Numbered from the stretch's first letter, positions 44,258-54,344 are shown. The stretch is DNA of 64,000 nt from an uncultured Fodinibius sp. (GCA_913056455.1 CAJXMJ010000001.1:62001-126000); one strand, 5' to 3'. Notes: generated by a model from the letters alone, not told the origin. Numbers and translations: made by a program.

Positions 44258-45172
44258 ATGCGTATTGTATTCATGGGATCTCCGGATTTTACCATTCCCA
44301 GCCTGGAGAAACTGCACCAGTCAGATCACGAAATTGTATCCGTTGTAAGTAATATTGATAAGCGGCGCGGACGCCGGGCAAAACCATCTCCAACGGCTGT
44401 AAAAAAGAAAGCGCTCGAATTGGACTTACCGGTCATTGAGGTTGAAGAACTTAATGATCCCGGCTTCTATGATGAGCTTAAGGCATTAAATGCGGATCTA
44501 TTCGTTGTTGTCGCCTTTCGAATCTTGCCGCCGGAGATTTTGGATCTGCCCGAGAAAGGATCTATCAATCTTCATGCTTCCCTACTTCCCAAGTATCGGG
44601 GAGCTGCTCCTATTCATTGGGCTATTATGAATGGAGAAGATAAGACCGGCTGTACGGTTTTCTTTTTGGATGAGCAAGTTGACACCGGGAATATTATTGA
44701 ACAGCGCGAGACAGATATTGGACCCAATGAAACGACGGGGGATGTGTATAAACGCCTCAAAAAGATGGGCAGCGATTTGTTAATGGATGCCGTTGATCAA
44801 ATAGAACGCCAGTCGTATGAACTGCAGGAACAAGATCATGATAAGGCGACGCCGGCACCGAAATTATATACTGAGGATTGTAAGGTTGATTTTGACAAGA
44901 CGGCTGGGGAGGTTCACAATAAAATTCGTGGACTTAGCCCATTTCCCACGGCCTGGGCTATGCTTGATGACTTGAAATTTAATATGTACCGATCGGAAAT
45001 TGGGCCTTCCAAAGATTTAGCTCCGGGGCGTTTGCAGATGTATGATGATGAGCTGATTGCAGGATGCAGGGACGGAAGCGTAGTATTGAAAAAGGTGCAA
45101 CTGGAAGGAAAAAAACGAATGAGTGGGAAGGATTTTATGAATGGCTATAATGGTCATGGAATGCTTCATTAA
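44258..45172 (+). CDS. fmt: Methionyl-tRNA formyltransferase
   Basis: The 304-residue enzyme formylates initiator Met-tRNA. It opens MRIVFMGSPDFTIPSLEKL and has the active-site INLHASLLPKYRGAAPI with Asn and His, followed by DEQVDTGNII. The C-terminal OB domain is present. This intact copy is a useful comparison with the altered formyltransferase-fold gene at 9088. Confidence 0.97.
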   Translation: MRIVFMGSPDFTIPSLEKLHQSDHEIVSVVSNIDKRRGRRAKPSPTAVKKKALELDLPVIEVEELNDPGFYDELKALNADLFVVVAFRILPPEILDLPEKGSINLHASLLPKYRGAAPIHWAIMNGEDKTGCTVFFLDEQVDTGNIIEQRETDIGPNETTGDVYKRLKKMGSDLLMDAVDQIERQSYELQEQDHDKATPAPKLYTEDCKVDFDKTAGEVHNKIRGLSPFPTAWAMLDDLKFNMYRSEIGPSKDLAPGRLQMYDDELIAGCRDGSVVLKKVQLEGKKRMSGKDFMNGYNGHGMLH

Positions 45173-45194
45173 CATATTCCAAAAAAAATTTGTA

Positions 45195-45225
45195 TTGACA
45201 AATATTTAGATAATCGTCATATAAT
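45195..45225 (+). promoter_or_regulatory. Possible sigma-70-like promoter for ankyrin gene
   Basis: TTGACA (45195-45200) and TATAAT (45220-45225) are separated by 19 bp, with the ATG 37 bp downstream. Spacing is slightly long; the motif may be accidental in AT-rich DNA. Confidence 0.4.
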
Positions 45226-45262
45226 CACTTTCACTTTTATCCTACAATAAATAACCATTGAT

Positions 45263-45952
45263 ATGGAGTTATCACCACTGCTGGATGCCGCTAAAAAAGG
45301 AGATTTGTCTCAATTGAAGAAACTTAGTGAGGATGATTATGATGTTAATAAGACCGCAAAAAACGGGGTTACCGCTCTTATTTTAGCAGCTGAAAATAAT
45401 CAGTCAGAAGCGGTTGATTTTTTGTTGGATGAGGGGGCTGATGCCAATGCTGCAACAGCTATGGGAGGCACCGCTATCAGCCGGGCGGCCGAGAAGGGAC
45501 ATGTCGATATTATTCAGAAACTGCTTGACCACGGTGCCAGGGCCAACGATTTAGCTCTTATTGCTGCTGCTCGTGAAGGTAACTTGGAAGCGCTTAAACT
45601 ATTGGTCGAAAATGGTGCCAACGTCAATGCGAAGCAGCGGTGGGGGCAGACTCCATTGATGCTTGCCGCCAGAGAAGGTCATTCCGATATTATTAGCTAT
45701 TTGCTGGCAAATAAAGCAAAGATAAAGGTGAAGGATAAAGATGGTCATTCCGCCTTGTCGCTGGCTCTGGATAATGATAACGCTGAAATTGCGGGCCAGT
45801 TACGACGGGCCGGAGCAAAGGCTGATGCCGCCCGTGAAAATACATCTGATCTGGATGACGAAGGGGACGATGATGTTCTTGATACGGATGATTTCGATGA
45901 TCTCATCGATGAAGAGGAATTCCCTGAAGATATCGATATGGACGAAGATTAG
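45263..45952 (+). CDS. Ankyrin-repeat protein
   Basis: The 229-residue cytosolic protein has about six ankyrin repeats (NGVTALILAAENNQSEAVDF, MGGTAISRAAEKGHVDIIQ, LIAAAREGNLEALKLLVENG, WGQTPLMLAAREGHSDIIS, DGHSALSLALDNDNAEIAG) and an acidic tail of about 40 residues (DLDDEGDDDVLDTDDFDD). It is a protein-binding scaffold of unknown partner. Monocistronic, between fmt and gap. Confidence 0.88.
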   Translation: MELSPLLDAAKKGDLSQLKKLSEDDYDVNKTAKNGVTALILAAENNQSEAVDFLLDEGADANAATAMGGTAISRAAEKGHVDIIQKLLDHGARANDLALIAAAREGNLEALKLLVENGANVNAKQRWGQTPLMLAAREGHSDIISYLLANKAKIKVKDKDGHSALSLALDNDNAEIAGQLRRAGAKADAARENTSDLDDEGDDDVLDTDDFDDLIDEEEFPEDIDMDED

Positions 45953-46076
45953 CGGTAAATTAATTTAGGAATTGTTTACAAAAGATCGTTTGAACTCTTA
46001 TTTTTAGTTGAAAATAAATAACGCGCGATTTCATATCGTGAGAACTTTAACGAAGTAACTAAAAAGGTTACAACTT

Positions 46077-47081
46077 ATGAGTAAAATTAATATTGGAATT
46101 AATGGTTTCGGGCGCATTGGAAGATTGGTAACCCGGTCTGTTATGGCGTACCATAAAGACGAAATTAATATTGTTGGCATAAATGATTTGATGGATGCTG
46201 AGACGCTTGCCTATCTCTTTAAACGTGATTCGGTACACGGCACATATCAGGGAGAGGTAAACCATACTGATAACAGTATTACGATTGATGGCATGGAGAT
46301 TGGTATCTCATCCGAGAAAGATCCTTCGAACCTGAAATGGGGTGAGCGTGGTGCTGATATCATTGTTGAATCAACCGGATTATTCCGAACAAAAGAAGCG
46401 GCTTCCAAACACCTCGAAGCCGGTGCTGAAAAGGTAATTATTTCTGCCCCTGCTAAAGGAGATGGCGATGTAAAAACCGTTGTACTTGGGGTCAATGAAG
46501 AAATAATTGATGACAGTGCCCAAATTTATTCCAACGCAAGTTGTACGACCAACTGCCTGGCACCGATGGTTAAAGTATTGAATGATGCTTTCGGACTTGA
46601 AAAAGGATTCATGACGACTACACATGCCTATACAGGCAGTCAAAATATATTGGACGGTCCTCATAAGGATCCACGCCGTGGACGTACTGCAGCACAAAAT
46701 CTCGTTCCCACGACTACGGGAGCAGCACAAGCAGTTGAGCTTGTATTGCCGGAGCTGGAAGGAAAGCTGGACGGCAGTGCTATTCGCGTTCCGGTACCTG
46801 ATGGATCACTGACTGACCTGACTGCTACGCTTAGTAGAGATGTAACGGTTGAAGAGGTTGATCAAGCGTTTAAGGATGCTGCCAATGGGGCCATGAAAGG
46901 AGTATTGGGTTACTCTGAAGAAGAGCTGGTTTCAACAGATATCTTAGGCGATCCGCACTCTTGTATTTATGACAGTGGCTTTACCAAGGCAAATGGCAAT
47001 CTTGTGAAGATTCTTGCTTGGTACGATAACGAAGCAGGATACTCTGCTCGTACCGCTGATCTTATCAAGAAGATCGCATAA
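46077..47081 (+). CDS. gap: Glyceraldehyde-3-phosphate dehydrogenase
   Basis: The 334-residue glycolytic enzyme has the NAD site INIGINGFGRIGRLVTR, the catalytic Cys in SNASCTTNCLAPM, and WYDNEAGYSARTADLI near the end. The length is typical of type I GAPDH. Two hairpin terminators follow, so it is likely a single-gene unit, probably highly expressed. Confidence 0.97.
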   Translation: MSKINIGINGFGRIGRLVTRSVMAYHKDEINIVGINDLMDAETLAYLFKRDSVHGTYQGEVNHTDNSITIDGMEIGISSEKDPSNLKWGERGADIIVESTGLFRTKEAASKHLEAGAEKVIISAPAKGDGDVKTVVLGVNEEIIDDSAQIYSNASCTTNCLAPMVKVLNDAFGLEKGFMTTTHAYTGSQNILDGPHKDPRRGRTAAQNLVPTTTGAAQAVELVLPELEGKLDGSAIRVPVPDGSLTDLTATLSRDVTVEEVDQAFKDAANGAMKGVLGYSEEELVSTDILGDPHSCIYDSGFTKANGNLVKILAWYDNEAGYSARTADLIKKIA

Positions 47082-47092
47082 CGTAACTTTTG

Positions 47093-47129
47093 CTGATGGA
47101 ATCATTTTTGATGATTCCATCAGTATTTT
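47093..47129 (+). terminator. Terminator after gap
   Basis: Perfect 13-bp stem CTGATGGAATCAT/ATGATTCCATCAG with a TTTTG loop, followed by TATTTTTT. Confidence 0.92.
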
Positions 47130-47182
47130 TTCAATATTGTGAAGAGGATGTACCCGTATATACCGGGATTGTCCTGATAATA

Positions 47183-47209
47183 AAGGTCAGATTATATTCT
47201 GGCCTTTTT
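47183..47209 (+). terminator. Second hairpin terminator
   Basis: Stem AAGGTCAG/CTGGCCTT with an 8-base loop (one G-U pair) and a T-run. It may back up the gap terminator. Confidence 0.6.
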
Positions 47210-47236
47210 CTTTTTAATGTAGAATAAAATGAGCTC

Positions 47237-47689
47237 ATGATTGATTGGAAACAGGTAAATGAATATGCAGGGAAAGGTAATCCTGAACCACCCAGAAGAA
47301 TTGAAAAATCTGATGAAGAGTGGAAAAAAGAGCTGACCGATGAACAGTTTTATGTGACCCGTAAACATGGGACGGAGCGTCCGGGAACGGGTGAATATTG
47401 TGAAAGTCACCAGCCCGGGTTATATGCTTGTGCTTGTTGTGGGACGGAACTATTTGATTCTACCCAGAAATTTGAATCTGGATCAGGATGGCCCAGTTTT
47501 GGGGAGCCGGTAAAAAATAATGTAGTCAAATATAAAGAGGATTATAGCCACGGCATGCAGCGTATTGAGGTGTTATGTAATGTCTGTGATGCCCATTTAG
47601 GACATGTTTTTCCAGATGGTCCCAAACCCACAGGTCTGCGATACTGCATAAATTCGGCCTCCCTGGATCTTGTAGAAAACGCGGACTAA
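47237..47689 (+). CDS. msrB: Peptide methionine-R-sulfoxide reductase
   Basis: The 150-residue enzyme has the zinc ligands CACCG and [12 protein letters not shown], the substrate motif SGSGWPSF, and the catalytic Cys in [11 protein letters not shown]. It repairs oxidised methionine. The C-terminus overlaps the convergent OsmC gene by 4 bp. Confidence 0.96.
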   Translation: MIDWKQVNEYAGKGNPEPPRRIEKSDEEWKKELTDEQFYVTRKHGTERPGTGEYCESHQPGLYACACCGTELFDSTQKFESGSGWPSFGEPVKNNVVKYKEDYSHGMQRIEVLCNVCDAHLGHVFPDGPKPTGLRYCINSASLDLVENAD

Positions 47690-48099
47690 GACTTTATTTC
47701 AAAGCTGTAAGAAATATCAGATCCTTTTTCCAAAGCTTTGGAAACCGAACAATATTTTTCAAGTGATAGCTCAATAGCGTGTTTTACTTTCTTCTCTTCG
47801 AGATCGCCGGTGAAAATAAAATTCAGTTGAATCGTCTTGAATTCTGAAAAAGTTCCGGTGGATTGTTTGTCGCCGTCTACCACCACTTGTAAATCTTCGA
47901 GCGGCTGTTTTTGCTTTTTCAGAATTCCGATAATATCAATAGCGCTGCATCCGCCAATACCGGCAAGTAATAATTGCATGGGGCTGAATCCTCCTTCGAG
48001 TCCTCCTATTTCAGTGTTGCCGTCCATGCGGATTTTTCCACCCTCCTCATTTTGGGCTTCCATGTGCAGGTCATCAAGATGATCGATCGTAATTTTCAT
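47686..48099 (-). CDS. OsmC-family peroxiredoxin-like protein
   Basis: The 137-residue protein has the two catalytic cysteines of the OsmC/Ohr fold ([15 protein letters not shown] and [10 protein letters not shown]). It probably reduces organic peroxides. It is convergent to msrB, so the two oxidative-stress genes share a terminal region of 4 bp. Confidence 0.92.
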   Translation of the reverse strand: MKITIDHLDDLHMEAQNEEGGKIRMDGNTEIGGLEGGFSPMQLLLAGIGGCSAIDIIGILKKQKQPLEDLQVVVDGDKQSTGTFSEFKTIQLNFIFTGDLEEKKVKHAIELSLEKYCSVSKALEKGSDISYSFEIKS

Positions 48100-48256
48100 A
48101 AGAAATTTCTTTTACCTAAAATTTGGTGCGCAAAGTACAAAAACACCGTTAGTTAGCAAAGTATGGATATAATGTGAAGCAGATGATTTGCCGCTTGCTT
48201 TCTTGTGTAGTTCTTTTAATTTGAAACGAATCAATCTAACGAAACGGGGTAATATT

Positions 48257-50305
48257 TTGAGTGACGATACTAAGCAGTTTGTACCGTATGTTCGAGCGGA
48301 GGACGATTATCCGCAGATAACATTTAAGGCTGTAGTTCTGGGAATTTTACTCTCAGCTATTTTAGCTGGAGCCAACGCTTATCTGGGATTAAAAGTAGGG
48401 ATGACGGTCTCGGCCTCTATTCCGGCAGCCGTAATTTCCATGGCAGTGTTACGACTATTTAAAGAGTCAAATATCCTGGAAAACAATATTGTGCAGACGG
48501 CGGCGTCGGCCGGTGAGTCGTTGGCCGCGGGAGTTATTTTTACACTGCCTGCCCTTATTTTGCTCCGCTATTGGTCAGACTTTCCTTTCCTCGATACGAT
48601 GGCCATTGCCATGTGTGGTGGTGTATTAGGAGTGCTTTTTACTATTCCCTTGCGAAGAGCTCTTATTATAGAAAAGAAACTTAAGTTTCCGGAAGGAGTA
48701 GCTACCGGTGAGGTATTGAAAGCGGGTACCGAAGGTGGGAAAGGCATCATACAGATTGCCTGGGCCGGACTTGCCGCTGCGCTGTACAAATTGGGTCAGA
48801 CAGGATTTAAGCTGTTCTCGGGATCAGTAAGCGGATCAGCAACAGCCGGGAAATCAATCTTTGGCATGGGAACAGAACTGTCGGTGGCGCTTTTGGGAGT
48901 GGGATATATTGTAGGACTAAATATAGCGGTACTCGTATTTGCCGGGGGCTTAATTTCATGGCTGTTTGGCATTCCTCTATATATGGCATTTGCGAACCCT
49001 GCAGAGGTCGCCGAAGTCGTAGGAAATATGAGCGGCTATGATGCAGCGCTTGAAATATGGAGTCAAAAGATTCGCTATATGGGCGTCGGGGCCATGGTTG
49101 TAGGAGGCATATGGGCGTTGATTTCACTTGCCAAACCCCTGAAGGATGGAATCGCGTCATCATGGGAAGCCGTTAAAAAGGCGCGTGCCGGGAAAAGTGC
49201 TGATATTCCACGCACCGAGCGTGACATGCCGATCAATTATGTGTTGTGGGGTATTATTGGGCTGGCTGTTCCGATTTTTATCATATTTACCCAGGTTATT
49301 GATACTACTCATCTTCCCGTTAGCAGCGGATTATACTGGACAACCATGACAATAGGCGCTGTATTTTCATTGGTTGCGGGCTTTCTGTTCGCCTCTGTCG
49401 CCGGCTATATGGCCGGTCTTGTAGGATCATCGAATAATCCTATTTCCGGTGTAACGATTGCTACCATTTTGGCTACCTCTCTGATATTATTGGCCCTATT
49501 AGGTACACAGTTAGATTTTGCTGTTGATACGGGGAGAGCCCAGGCTGCAGCAGCTGCGGCAATACTGGTTGGAGCGATGGTGGCTTGTGCTGCGGCTATT
49601 GCGGGCGATAATATGCAGGATTTAAAAGCAGGTCAGCTGGTAGGTGCCACGCCATATAAACAGCAGATTATGCAGATTGTGGGGGTTGTTTCGGCAGCAC
49701 TGGTAATTGCCCCAATACTGAGCTTGCTGTTTAATGCCTATGGATTGGGCGGCGTTCTTCCCCGTGAGGGAATGAGCTCCGCTGAAATGTTGAGCGCCCC
49801 TCAGGCTACACTCATGCAGTCAGTGGCCGAGGGAGTGTTTGCCCGAAACCTGGAATGGAATATGATATGGATTGGATGTGTAATTGCGGTAGCCATTATC
49901 ATTTTGGATAAGATCCTCGAAGCCAAAGAATTTGAGTTTCGCACGCCCGTACTTGCAGTCGCCGTTGGTATTTACCTACCGCTTGAGCTTACGGTACCTA
50001 TTTTTGTCGGGGGAATGATTGCCTGGTGGGCCGGACGAATGGTGGCTAACCGTGCAAGACGAGAGGGAACGGATGTGGAAGAAGCGAAAACCAAAGCCGA
50101 ACGTAGGGGATTATTATTTTCATCAGGACTGATTACCGGGGAAGCGCTGATTGGTATTGTCTTGGCAATCCCATTTGCCATCCAAGAGAGTACTGACGCG
50201 CTTAGATTGGTCCCGGAGTCGTTTGCACCGGTTGCTGATTGGTTAGGGGCATTGGCAGCAGTATTTTTCATAATTTGGCTCTATAAGGTTGCCGTCAAAA
50301 AATAA
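48257..50305 (+). CDS. OPT-family oligopeptide/metal transporter
   Basis: An integral membrane protein of about 682 residues with some 16 hydrophobic segments. Family motifs are AGANAYLGLKVGMTVSASIP, GSSNNPISGVTIATI and AGDNMQDLKAGQLVGATP, typical of the prokaryotic OPT (YSL-like) group. I start at TTG 48257 with ACGGGG seven bases before, rather than the frame's opening at 48188. Substrate (oligopeptide or metal-siderophore) is not evident. Confidence 0.92.
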   Translation: MSDDTKQFVPYVRAEDDYPQITFKAVVLGILLSAILAGANAYLGLKVGMTVSASIPAAVISMAVLRLFKESNILENNIVQTAASAGESLAAGVIFTLPALILLRYWSDFPFLDTMAIAMCGGVLGVLFTIPLRRALIIEKKLKFPEGVATGEVLKAGTEGGKGIIQIAWAGLAAALYKLGQTGFKLFSGSVSGSATAGKSIFGMGTELSVALLGVGYIVGLNIAVLVFAGGLISWLFGIPLYMAFANPAEVAEVVGNMSGYDAALEIWSQKIRYMGVGAMVVGGIWALISLAKPLKDGIASSWEAVKKARAGKSADIPRTERDMPINYVLWGIIGLAVPIFIIFTQVIDTTHLPVSSGLYWTTMTIGAVFSLVAGFLFASVAGYMAGLVGSSNNPISGVTIATILATSLILLALLGTQLDFAVDTGRAQAAAAAAILVGAMVACAAAIAGDNMQDLKAGQLVGATPYKQQIMQIVGVVSAALVIAPILSLLFNAYGLGGVLPREGMSSAEMLSAPQATLMQSVAEGVFARNLEWNMIWIGCVIAVAIIILDKILEAKEFEFRTPVLAVAVGIYLPLELTVPIFVGGMIAWWAGRMVANRARREGTDVEEAKTKAERRGLLFSSGLITGEALIGIVLAIPFAIQESTDALRLVPESFAPVADWLGALAAVFFIIWLYKVAVKK

Positions 50306-50333
50306 TCAAATGTTAACAGAAACAGGGGATAGG

Positions 50334-51341
50334 ATGAAACAGTACGTTATAATATTCGGATTGATAATACTATTGGGAATTGGGTGTGAGAAAAAGAGTT
50401 CGGATACCGGTAATTCTGAAGTCGTTCCGGAGCCGCAGTACACGCTCTCAGCCGATCAAACACATAGTAGTTGGAGCAGTGCCATAGAACCATTAATAGA
50501 GGTGGAATCGGGAGCTGTAATTGAGGTGAATACAGAAGAGGCGTCAGATCAACAGCTCTCTCCCAAATCAACGGTGGAGGATATTAAAAACTTAAGCTTT
50601 GATCCCATCCATCCGTTAACGGGACCTGTGTACGTAGAGGGCGCAGAGCCTGGGGACATCCTGAAAGTGAAGCTACACAAAATAGAATTGGGCAGTTGGG
50701 GATGGACCGGCATTATTCCGGGCTTTGGATTTTTGGCAGATGAATTTGATGAGCCCTGGATTAAGACGTTTGAGTTCGATGAACATTCTAACATGGCTGC
50801 GTTCTCTGATGAGATAAATATTCCTTTGGAGCCTTTTCCCGGGGTGATGGGCGTAGCTCCGGCAACTGACTCTATGCTTTCGACGGTACCGCCGCGTGCT
50901 AATGGAGGGAATATGGATGATCCTCATATGACAGAAGGTACAACGGTATACTTTCCTGTACAGGTAGAAGGGGCCTTATTTTCTATTGGGGATGCTCATG
51001 CTGCTCAGGGTCTTGGAGAGGTTTGTGGTACGGCAATTGAAGCACCTACGCGCATTGTTTATGAGGTCGAAGTGATCAAGGATGGCCGTAATATCCAAGA
51101 GCCGCAATACGAGACGGATGACTATTATGCGGTAACCGGTTTTGGAAAAACTATTGACGAGGCGGCGAAGAAAGCAACACGTTATATGATCGATTACCTG
51201 GAAGAAGAACACGGCATGGATCGTAACGATGCCTATGCGCTATGCTCGTTGGCAGGAGACCTTAAAATTGCCGAAGTCGTTGACGTGCCGCATATGCTGG
51301 TAACAATGCACATGTCGAAAGAAGTTTTGGGGATGAAGTAA
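50334..51341 (+). CDS. Acetamidase/formamidase-family lipoprotein
   Basis: About 335 residues. I start at ATG 50334 (GGGGATAGG before it) because the sequence then reads a lipoprotein signal, KQYVIIFGLIILLGIGC, with the lipobox Cys. The mature part is of the FmdA/AmdA acetamidase/formamidase family (GAVIEVNTEEA, GPVYVEGAEPGDILKVKLH, PPRANGGNMD, DAHAAQGLGEVCGTAIE). The 5' frame overlaps the OPT gene. Amidase activity on small amides in the envelope is expected from the family. Confidence 0.9.
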   Translation: MKQYVIIFGLIILLGIGCEKKSSDTGNSEVVPEPQYTLSADQTHSSWSSAIEPLIEVESGAVIEVNTEEASDQQLSPKSTVEDIKNLSFDPIHPLTGPVYVEGAEPGDILKVKLHKIELGSWGWTGIIPGFGFLADEFDEPWIKTFEFDEHSNMAAFSDEINIPLEPFPGVMGVAPATDSMLSTVPPRANGGNMDDPHMTEGTTVYFPVQVEGALFSIGDAHAAQGLGEVCGTAIEAPTRIVYEVEVIKDGRNIQEPQYETDDYYAVTGFGKTIDEAAKKATRYMIDYLEEEHGMDRNDAYALCSLAGDLKIAEVVDVPHMLVTMHMSKEVLGMK

Positions 51342-51392
51342 TTTTAACCTTTTCATCGGATGGCTGACAGAGCCATCCGGTGATCAGTATAT

Positions 51393-52007
51393 TTATTTGC
51401 CGTGGCGCTTTTCAAGGTTTTGGACAATTTTTTGCAACGGTACCCCTTTCTCCACCAATAAAACCAACAGGTGATAGATTAAATCAGACACCTCATCAAC
51501 TAAGCTATGATTCTCGTTTTTGGCCTCAATGACTGTTTCTACCGCTTCTTCCCCAACCTTCTGAGCAATTTTATCAATGCCATCGTTAAAAAGGGAGGTG
51601 GTGTATGAGCCTTCGGGCATTTCTTTTTTACGGCTGATGATCAACTCTTCCAGATCATTGAGAAAGTGTAAATCCTTTTTAGGTTTAAAATCTTTCTGAT
51701 GAAAACAGGATTGCTCACCGGTGTGGCAAGTGGGACCCTGAGGTTTGGCTAAAATGAGTAAGGTATCATCATCACAATCCTGCTGTATATTAACTACATC
51801 AAGATAGTTGCCCGAAGATTCCCCTTTCGTCCAAAGGCGTTGTTTGGTACGACTGTAAAATGTTACGCGCTCTTCTTCAAGTGTTTTTTCAAGGGCTTTT
51901 TTGTTCATGTATCCAAGCATTAGTACTTGGAAATTATTGGCATCCTGGATGATGGCGGGAATAAGTCCATCCCCTTTTTCAAAGTTTAAGGAATTGGTAT
52001 CAATCAT
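51393..52007 (-). CDS. hisI: Phosphoribosyl-AMP cyclohydrolase / phosphoribosyl-ATP diphosphatase
   Basis: The 204-residue fused HisIE performs histidine steps 2 and 3. The HisI half has TFYSRTKQRLWTKGESSG, DCDDDT and the zinc Cys pair in PTCHTGEQSCF; the HisE half has GSYTTSLFNDGIDKIAQKVG and EEAVETVIEAK. It follows hisF by 12 bp, ending the his operon on this side. Confidence 0.96.
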   Translation of the reverse strand: MIDTNSLNFEKGDGLIPAIIQDANNFQVLMLGYMNKKALEKTLEEERVTFYSRTKQRLWTKGESSGNYLDVVNIQQDCDDDTLLILAKPQGPTCHTGEQSCFHQKDFKPKKDLHFLNDLEELIISRKKEMPEGSYTTSLFNDGIDKIAQKVGEEAVETVIEAKNENHSLVDEVSDLIYHLLVLLVEKGVPLQKIVQNLEKRHGK

Positions 52008-52019
52008 AAATACAGCTAA

Positions 52020-52781
52020 TTAAATCGTATTACGAACAGAAATGTTTGCTTGGTGAAGTTCTTCTTTTAGGTTGCTAATTTCAATTTCCTGAAAGTGAAA
52101 AATGCTGGCGGCCAGCACTGCATCGGCATGTCCCTTTTTTATGGCATCGATACAGTGTTGTTTGGTGCCTGCTCCACCGCTGGCAATAACGGGAATGGTG
52201 GTGAATTGGTTGACTCGTTGTAGCAGTTCGATATCAAAACCCTCCTTGGTACCGTCCTGATCCATGCTCGTAAGCAGAACTTCGCCCGCCCCGCGCTTCT
52301 CTACTTCTTTAATCCATTCCAAGGCATTCTTCCCGGTATTTTTGGAGCCCCCCGAAATAAAAACAATCCATTCATCACCGATACGTTTAGCATCAACAGC
52401 CGCTACAATACATTGGGAGCCGAACTGTTTGGAGGCCTCGTTAATTAACTCGGGATTGCGAACGATAGCACTGTTTAGCGATACTTTGTCGGCCCCCGCA
52501 TGTAATAACTCCGAGATCTGTTCTGTGCTGCTGATACCACCACCTACGGTAAAGGGGATATCGATTTCGAGTGCTATTTTTTTTACGAGATCAACCAGCG
52601 TTTTACGTTTCTCTTTGGTAGCGGTGATGTCTAAAAAAACGAGTTCGTCGGCGCCTTCATCAGAATAGCGCTTAGCTAACTCTACAGGATCGCCGGCATC
52701 GCGCAATCCCTCAAAATTAATGCCCTTGACCGTTCTTCCGTCTTTAATGTCTAAACAAGGTATGATACGTTTTGCGAGCAT
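52020..52781 (-). CDS. hisF: Imidazole glycerol phosphate synthase cyclase subunit
   Basis: The 253-residue TIM barrel has [30 protein letters not shown] and [28 protein letters not shown]. It works with HisH. Separated here from hisA by the plus-strand cupin gene and the small ORF. hisF-hisIE order is standard. Confidence 0.97.
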   Translation of the reverse strand: MLAKRIIPCLDIKDGRTVKGINFEGLRDAGDPVELAKRYSDEGADELVFLDITATKEKRKTLVDLVKKIALEIDIPFTVGGGISSTEQISELLHAGADKVSLNSAIVRNPELINEASKQFGSQCIVAAVDAKRIGDEWIVFISGGSKNTGKNALEWIKEVEKRGAGEVLLTSMDQDGTKEGFDIELLQRVNQFTTIPVIASGGAGTKQHCIDAIKKGHADAVLAASIFHFQEIEISNLKEELHQANISVRNTI

Positions 52782-52909
52782 TGAGATAAATCTTTAAACT
52801 GTTGCTTTTATTTAACTTAGATTGAATTTAAATTTATGAGAGAGGGAATTATATTACTAAAATAATTTGTACAATTGAAGTGAAGGTTAATTCCAAACCC
52901 AGATTCGTT

Positions 52910-53002
52910 ATGGCACAACCGGAAGAATGTCCCAAGTGTGGAGCTACCGCAGTCGATCCCTGCCAAAAAGAGGTGAAGATCGATTGCGTTCGAGAAGATT
53001 AA
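52910..53002 (+). CDS. Possible 30-residue Cys-rich micro-protein
   Basis: ATG 52910 opens 30 codons (MAQPEECPKCGATAVDPCQK...CVRED) with four Cys in a CPKCG...PC...DC layout that could bind zinc. A strong terminator begins 25 bp after its stop, which supports an expressed short transcript. There is no obvious ribosome site. Divergent from hisF. Existence is tentative. Confidence 0.5.
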   Translation: MAQPEECPKCGATAVDPCQKEVKIDCVRED

Positions 53003-53026
53003 CCATTCACTTTAAAAAATAATTAA

Positions 53027-53056
53027 AAGGCTGCGGTTTATCCGTGGCCTTTTTTA
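53027..53056 (+). terminator. Terminator after small Cys-rich ORF
   Basis: Ten-pair stem AAGGCTGCGG/CCGTGGCCTT (two G-U pairs), TTTAT loop, then TTTTTATTTT. Confidence 0.82.
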
Positions 53057-53111
53057 TTTTAGGGTCAAATAAATTTTATGAGTTATAACGGATAACAAAG
53101 TAATAGCTTTA

Positions 53112-53615
53112 ATGAGTGCCAAGCAGTCGGAGAAACAGTTTTTTGCTCAAATAGAAAATAAAATCGATGAACGGGGATTTACAATTGTTGATAAAGATTG
53201 GAATCGTCCCTGGGGTGGTTTTTTTGTGATAGATGAAGAACAAGCTCCAGAATTTGTTCAAACATATTTCGGAGATAAAGATATTGATGATCTTAAAATT
53301 TCGGGAAAGTTGAGCCCAAAGATTTTGGTTGTGCAGCCCGAAAAGCGATTGTCCTGGCAGTATCATCATCGGCGGGCTGAAATATGGCGGGTGCTTGAAG
53401 GACCGGTGGGTGTTATGACCAGTGATACTGATGAACAGCAACCTGTTGAGACCTTGGAATCGGGGGAATATGTGAGGTTAAAAAAGGGTGAACGTCATCG
53501 GTTGGTTGGTCTCGATGACTGGGGAATATTAGCTGAAATATGGCAGCATACTGATCCGGATAATCCCTCCGATGAGGATGATATTGTGCGTGTACAAGAT
53601 GACTTTGGGCGATAA
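53112..53615 (+). CDS. Cupin, mannose-6-phosphate isomerase type II-like
   Basis: The 167-residue protein has the cupin core LVVQPEKRLSWQYHHRRAEIWRVLEG with metal His/Glu ligands and GERHRLVGLDDWGILAEIW. It resembles the isomerase domain of mannose-1-phosphate guanylyltransferase fusions, but lacks the nucleotidyltransferase part. It may supply fructose/mannose-6-phosphate interconversion. Convergent with hisA, 6 bp apart. Confidence 0.85.
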   Translation: MSAKQSEKQFFAQIENKIDERGFTIVDKDWNRPWGGFFVIDEEQAPEFVQTYFGDKDIDDLKISGKLSPKILVVQPEKRLSWQYHHRRAEIWRVLEGPVGVMTSDTDEQQPVETLESGEYVRLKKGERHRLVGLDDWGILAEIWQHTDPDNPSDEDDIVRVQDDFGR

Positions 53616-53621
53616 CAGTTG

Positions 53622-54344
53622 TCATCCGGAGGAATGGTACTTTTGCATTTCTTCAAGGGATAAATTGCCTTCGTAGTAAGCGCGGCCAACAACAACGCCA
53701 TATTGTTGCTGGTCTTTTAGCGCTTGCAGATCTCCTGCATCCGAAACCCCGCCCGAAGCGATGAAGTTTAGGCTGGGAAATTGCTTTGATAGCTGTCGGT
53801 ATAACTCCAGGTTTGGTCCTTCAAGCGTACCGTCTTTAGAAATGTCGGTACATAAAACAGTGGAAAGACCACGATCTATCATTGGCTGTATAAAATCATC
53901 CATCGATTCGTCGATTGTTTCCAGCCATCCTCCATAAGCGACCTTGCCGTCTTTCAGATCCATCCCTAAAATGGCTCTATTGCCGTAATCATCAAGCACT
54001 TTGCGCCACTCCCGAGGATTTTTAACAGCCATTGAACTGCAGATAATATTTGATACCTGCTGTTCCAATAGCATTGTAGCATCCCCGTAACTACGAATAC
54101 CACCTCCCGTCTGTACAGAGAGGTTAAGGTCATTAATGATTTCTTTAATATGCTTGATGTTAACAAATTTCCCTTCTTTTGCGCCATTGAGATCTACGAT
54201 GTGAATATGAGTAAAACCGGCTTCTTTAAATTTCTTTGCCTCGGCAAGGGGATCATCATTATATATTGTAGCTTCGTCATAATCGCCTTTATGCAGGCGA
54301 ACGACCTTTCCATCAAGTAAATCAATAGCCGGAATAACTTTCAT
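53622..54344 (-). CDS. hisA: ProFAR isomerase
   Basis: The 240-residue TIM barrel has IPAIDLLDGKVVRLHKGDY, HIVDLNGAKEG, VQTGGGIRSY, and the second-half phosphate site IASGGVSDAGDL. It performs the fourth histidine step. It is separated from hisH by a five-gene export operon on the same strand. Confidence 0.96.
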   Translation of the reverse strand: MKVIPAIDLLDGKVVRLHKGDYDEATIYNDDPLAEAKKFKEAGFTHIHIVDLNGAKEGKFVNIKHIKEIINDLNLSVQTGGGIRSYGDATMLLEQQVSNIICSSMAVKNPREWRKVLDDYGNRAILGMDLKDGKVAYGGWLETIDESMDDFIQPMIDRGLSTVLCTDISKDGTLEGPNLELYRQLSKQFPSLNFIASGGVSDAGDLQALKDQQQYGVVVGRAYYEGNLSLEEMQKYHSSG

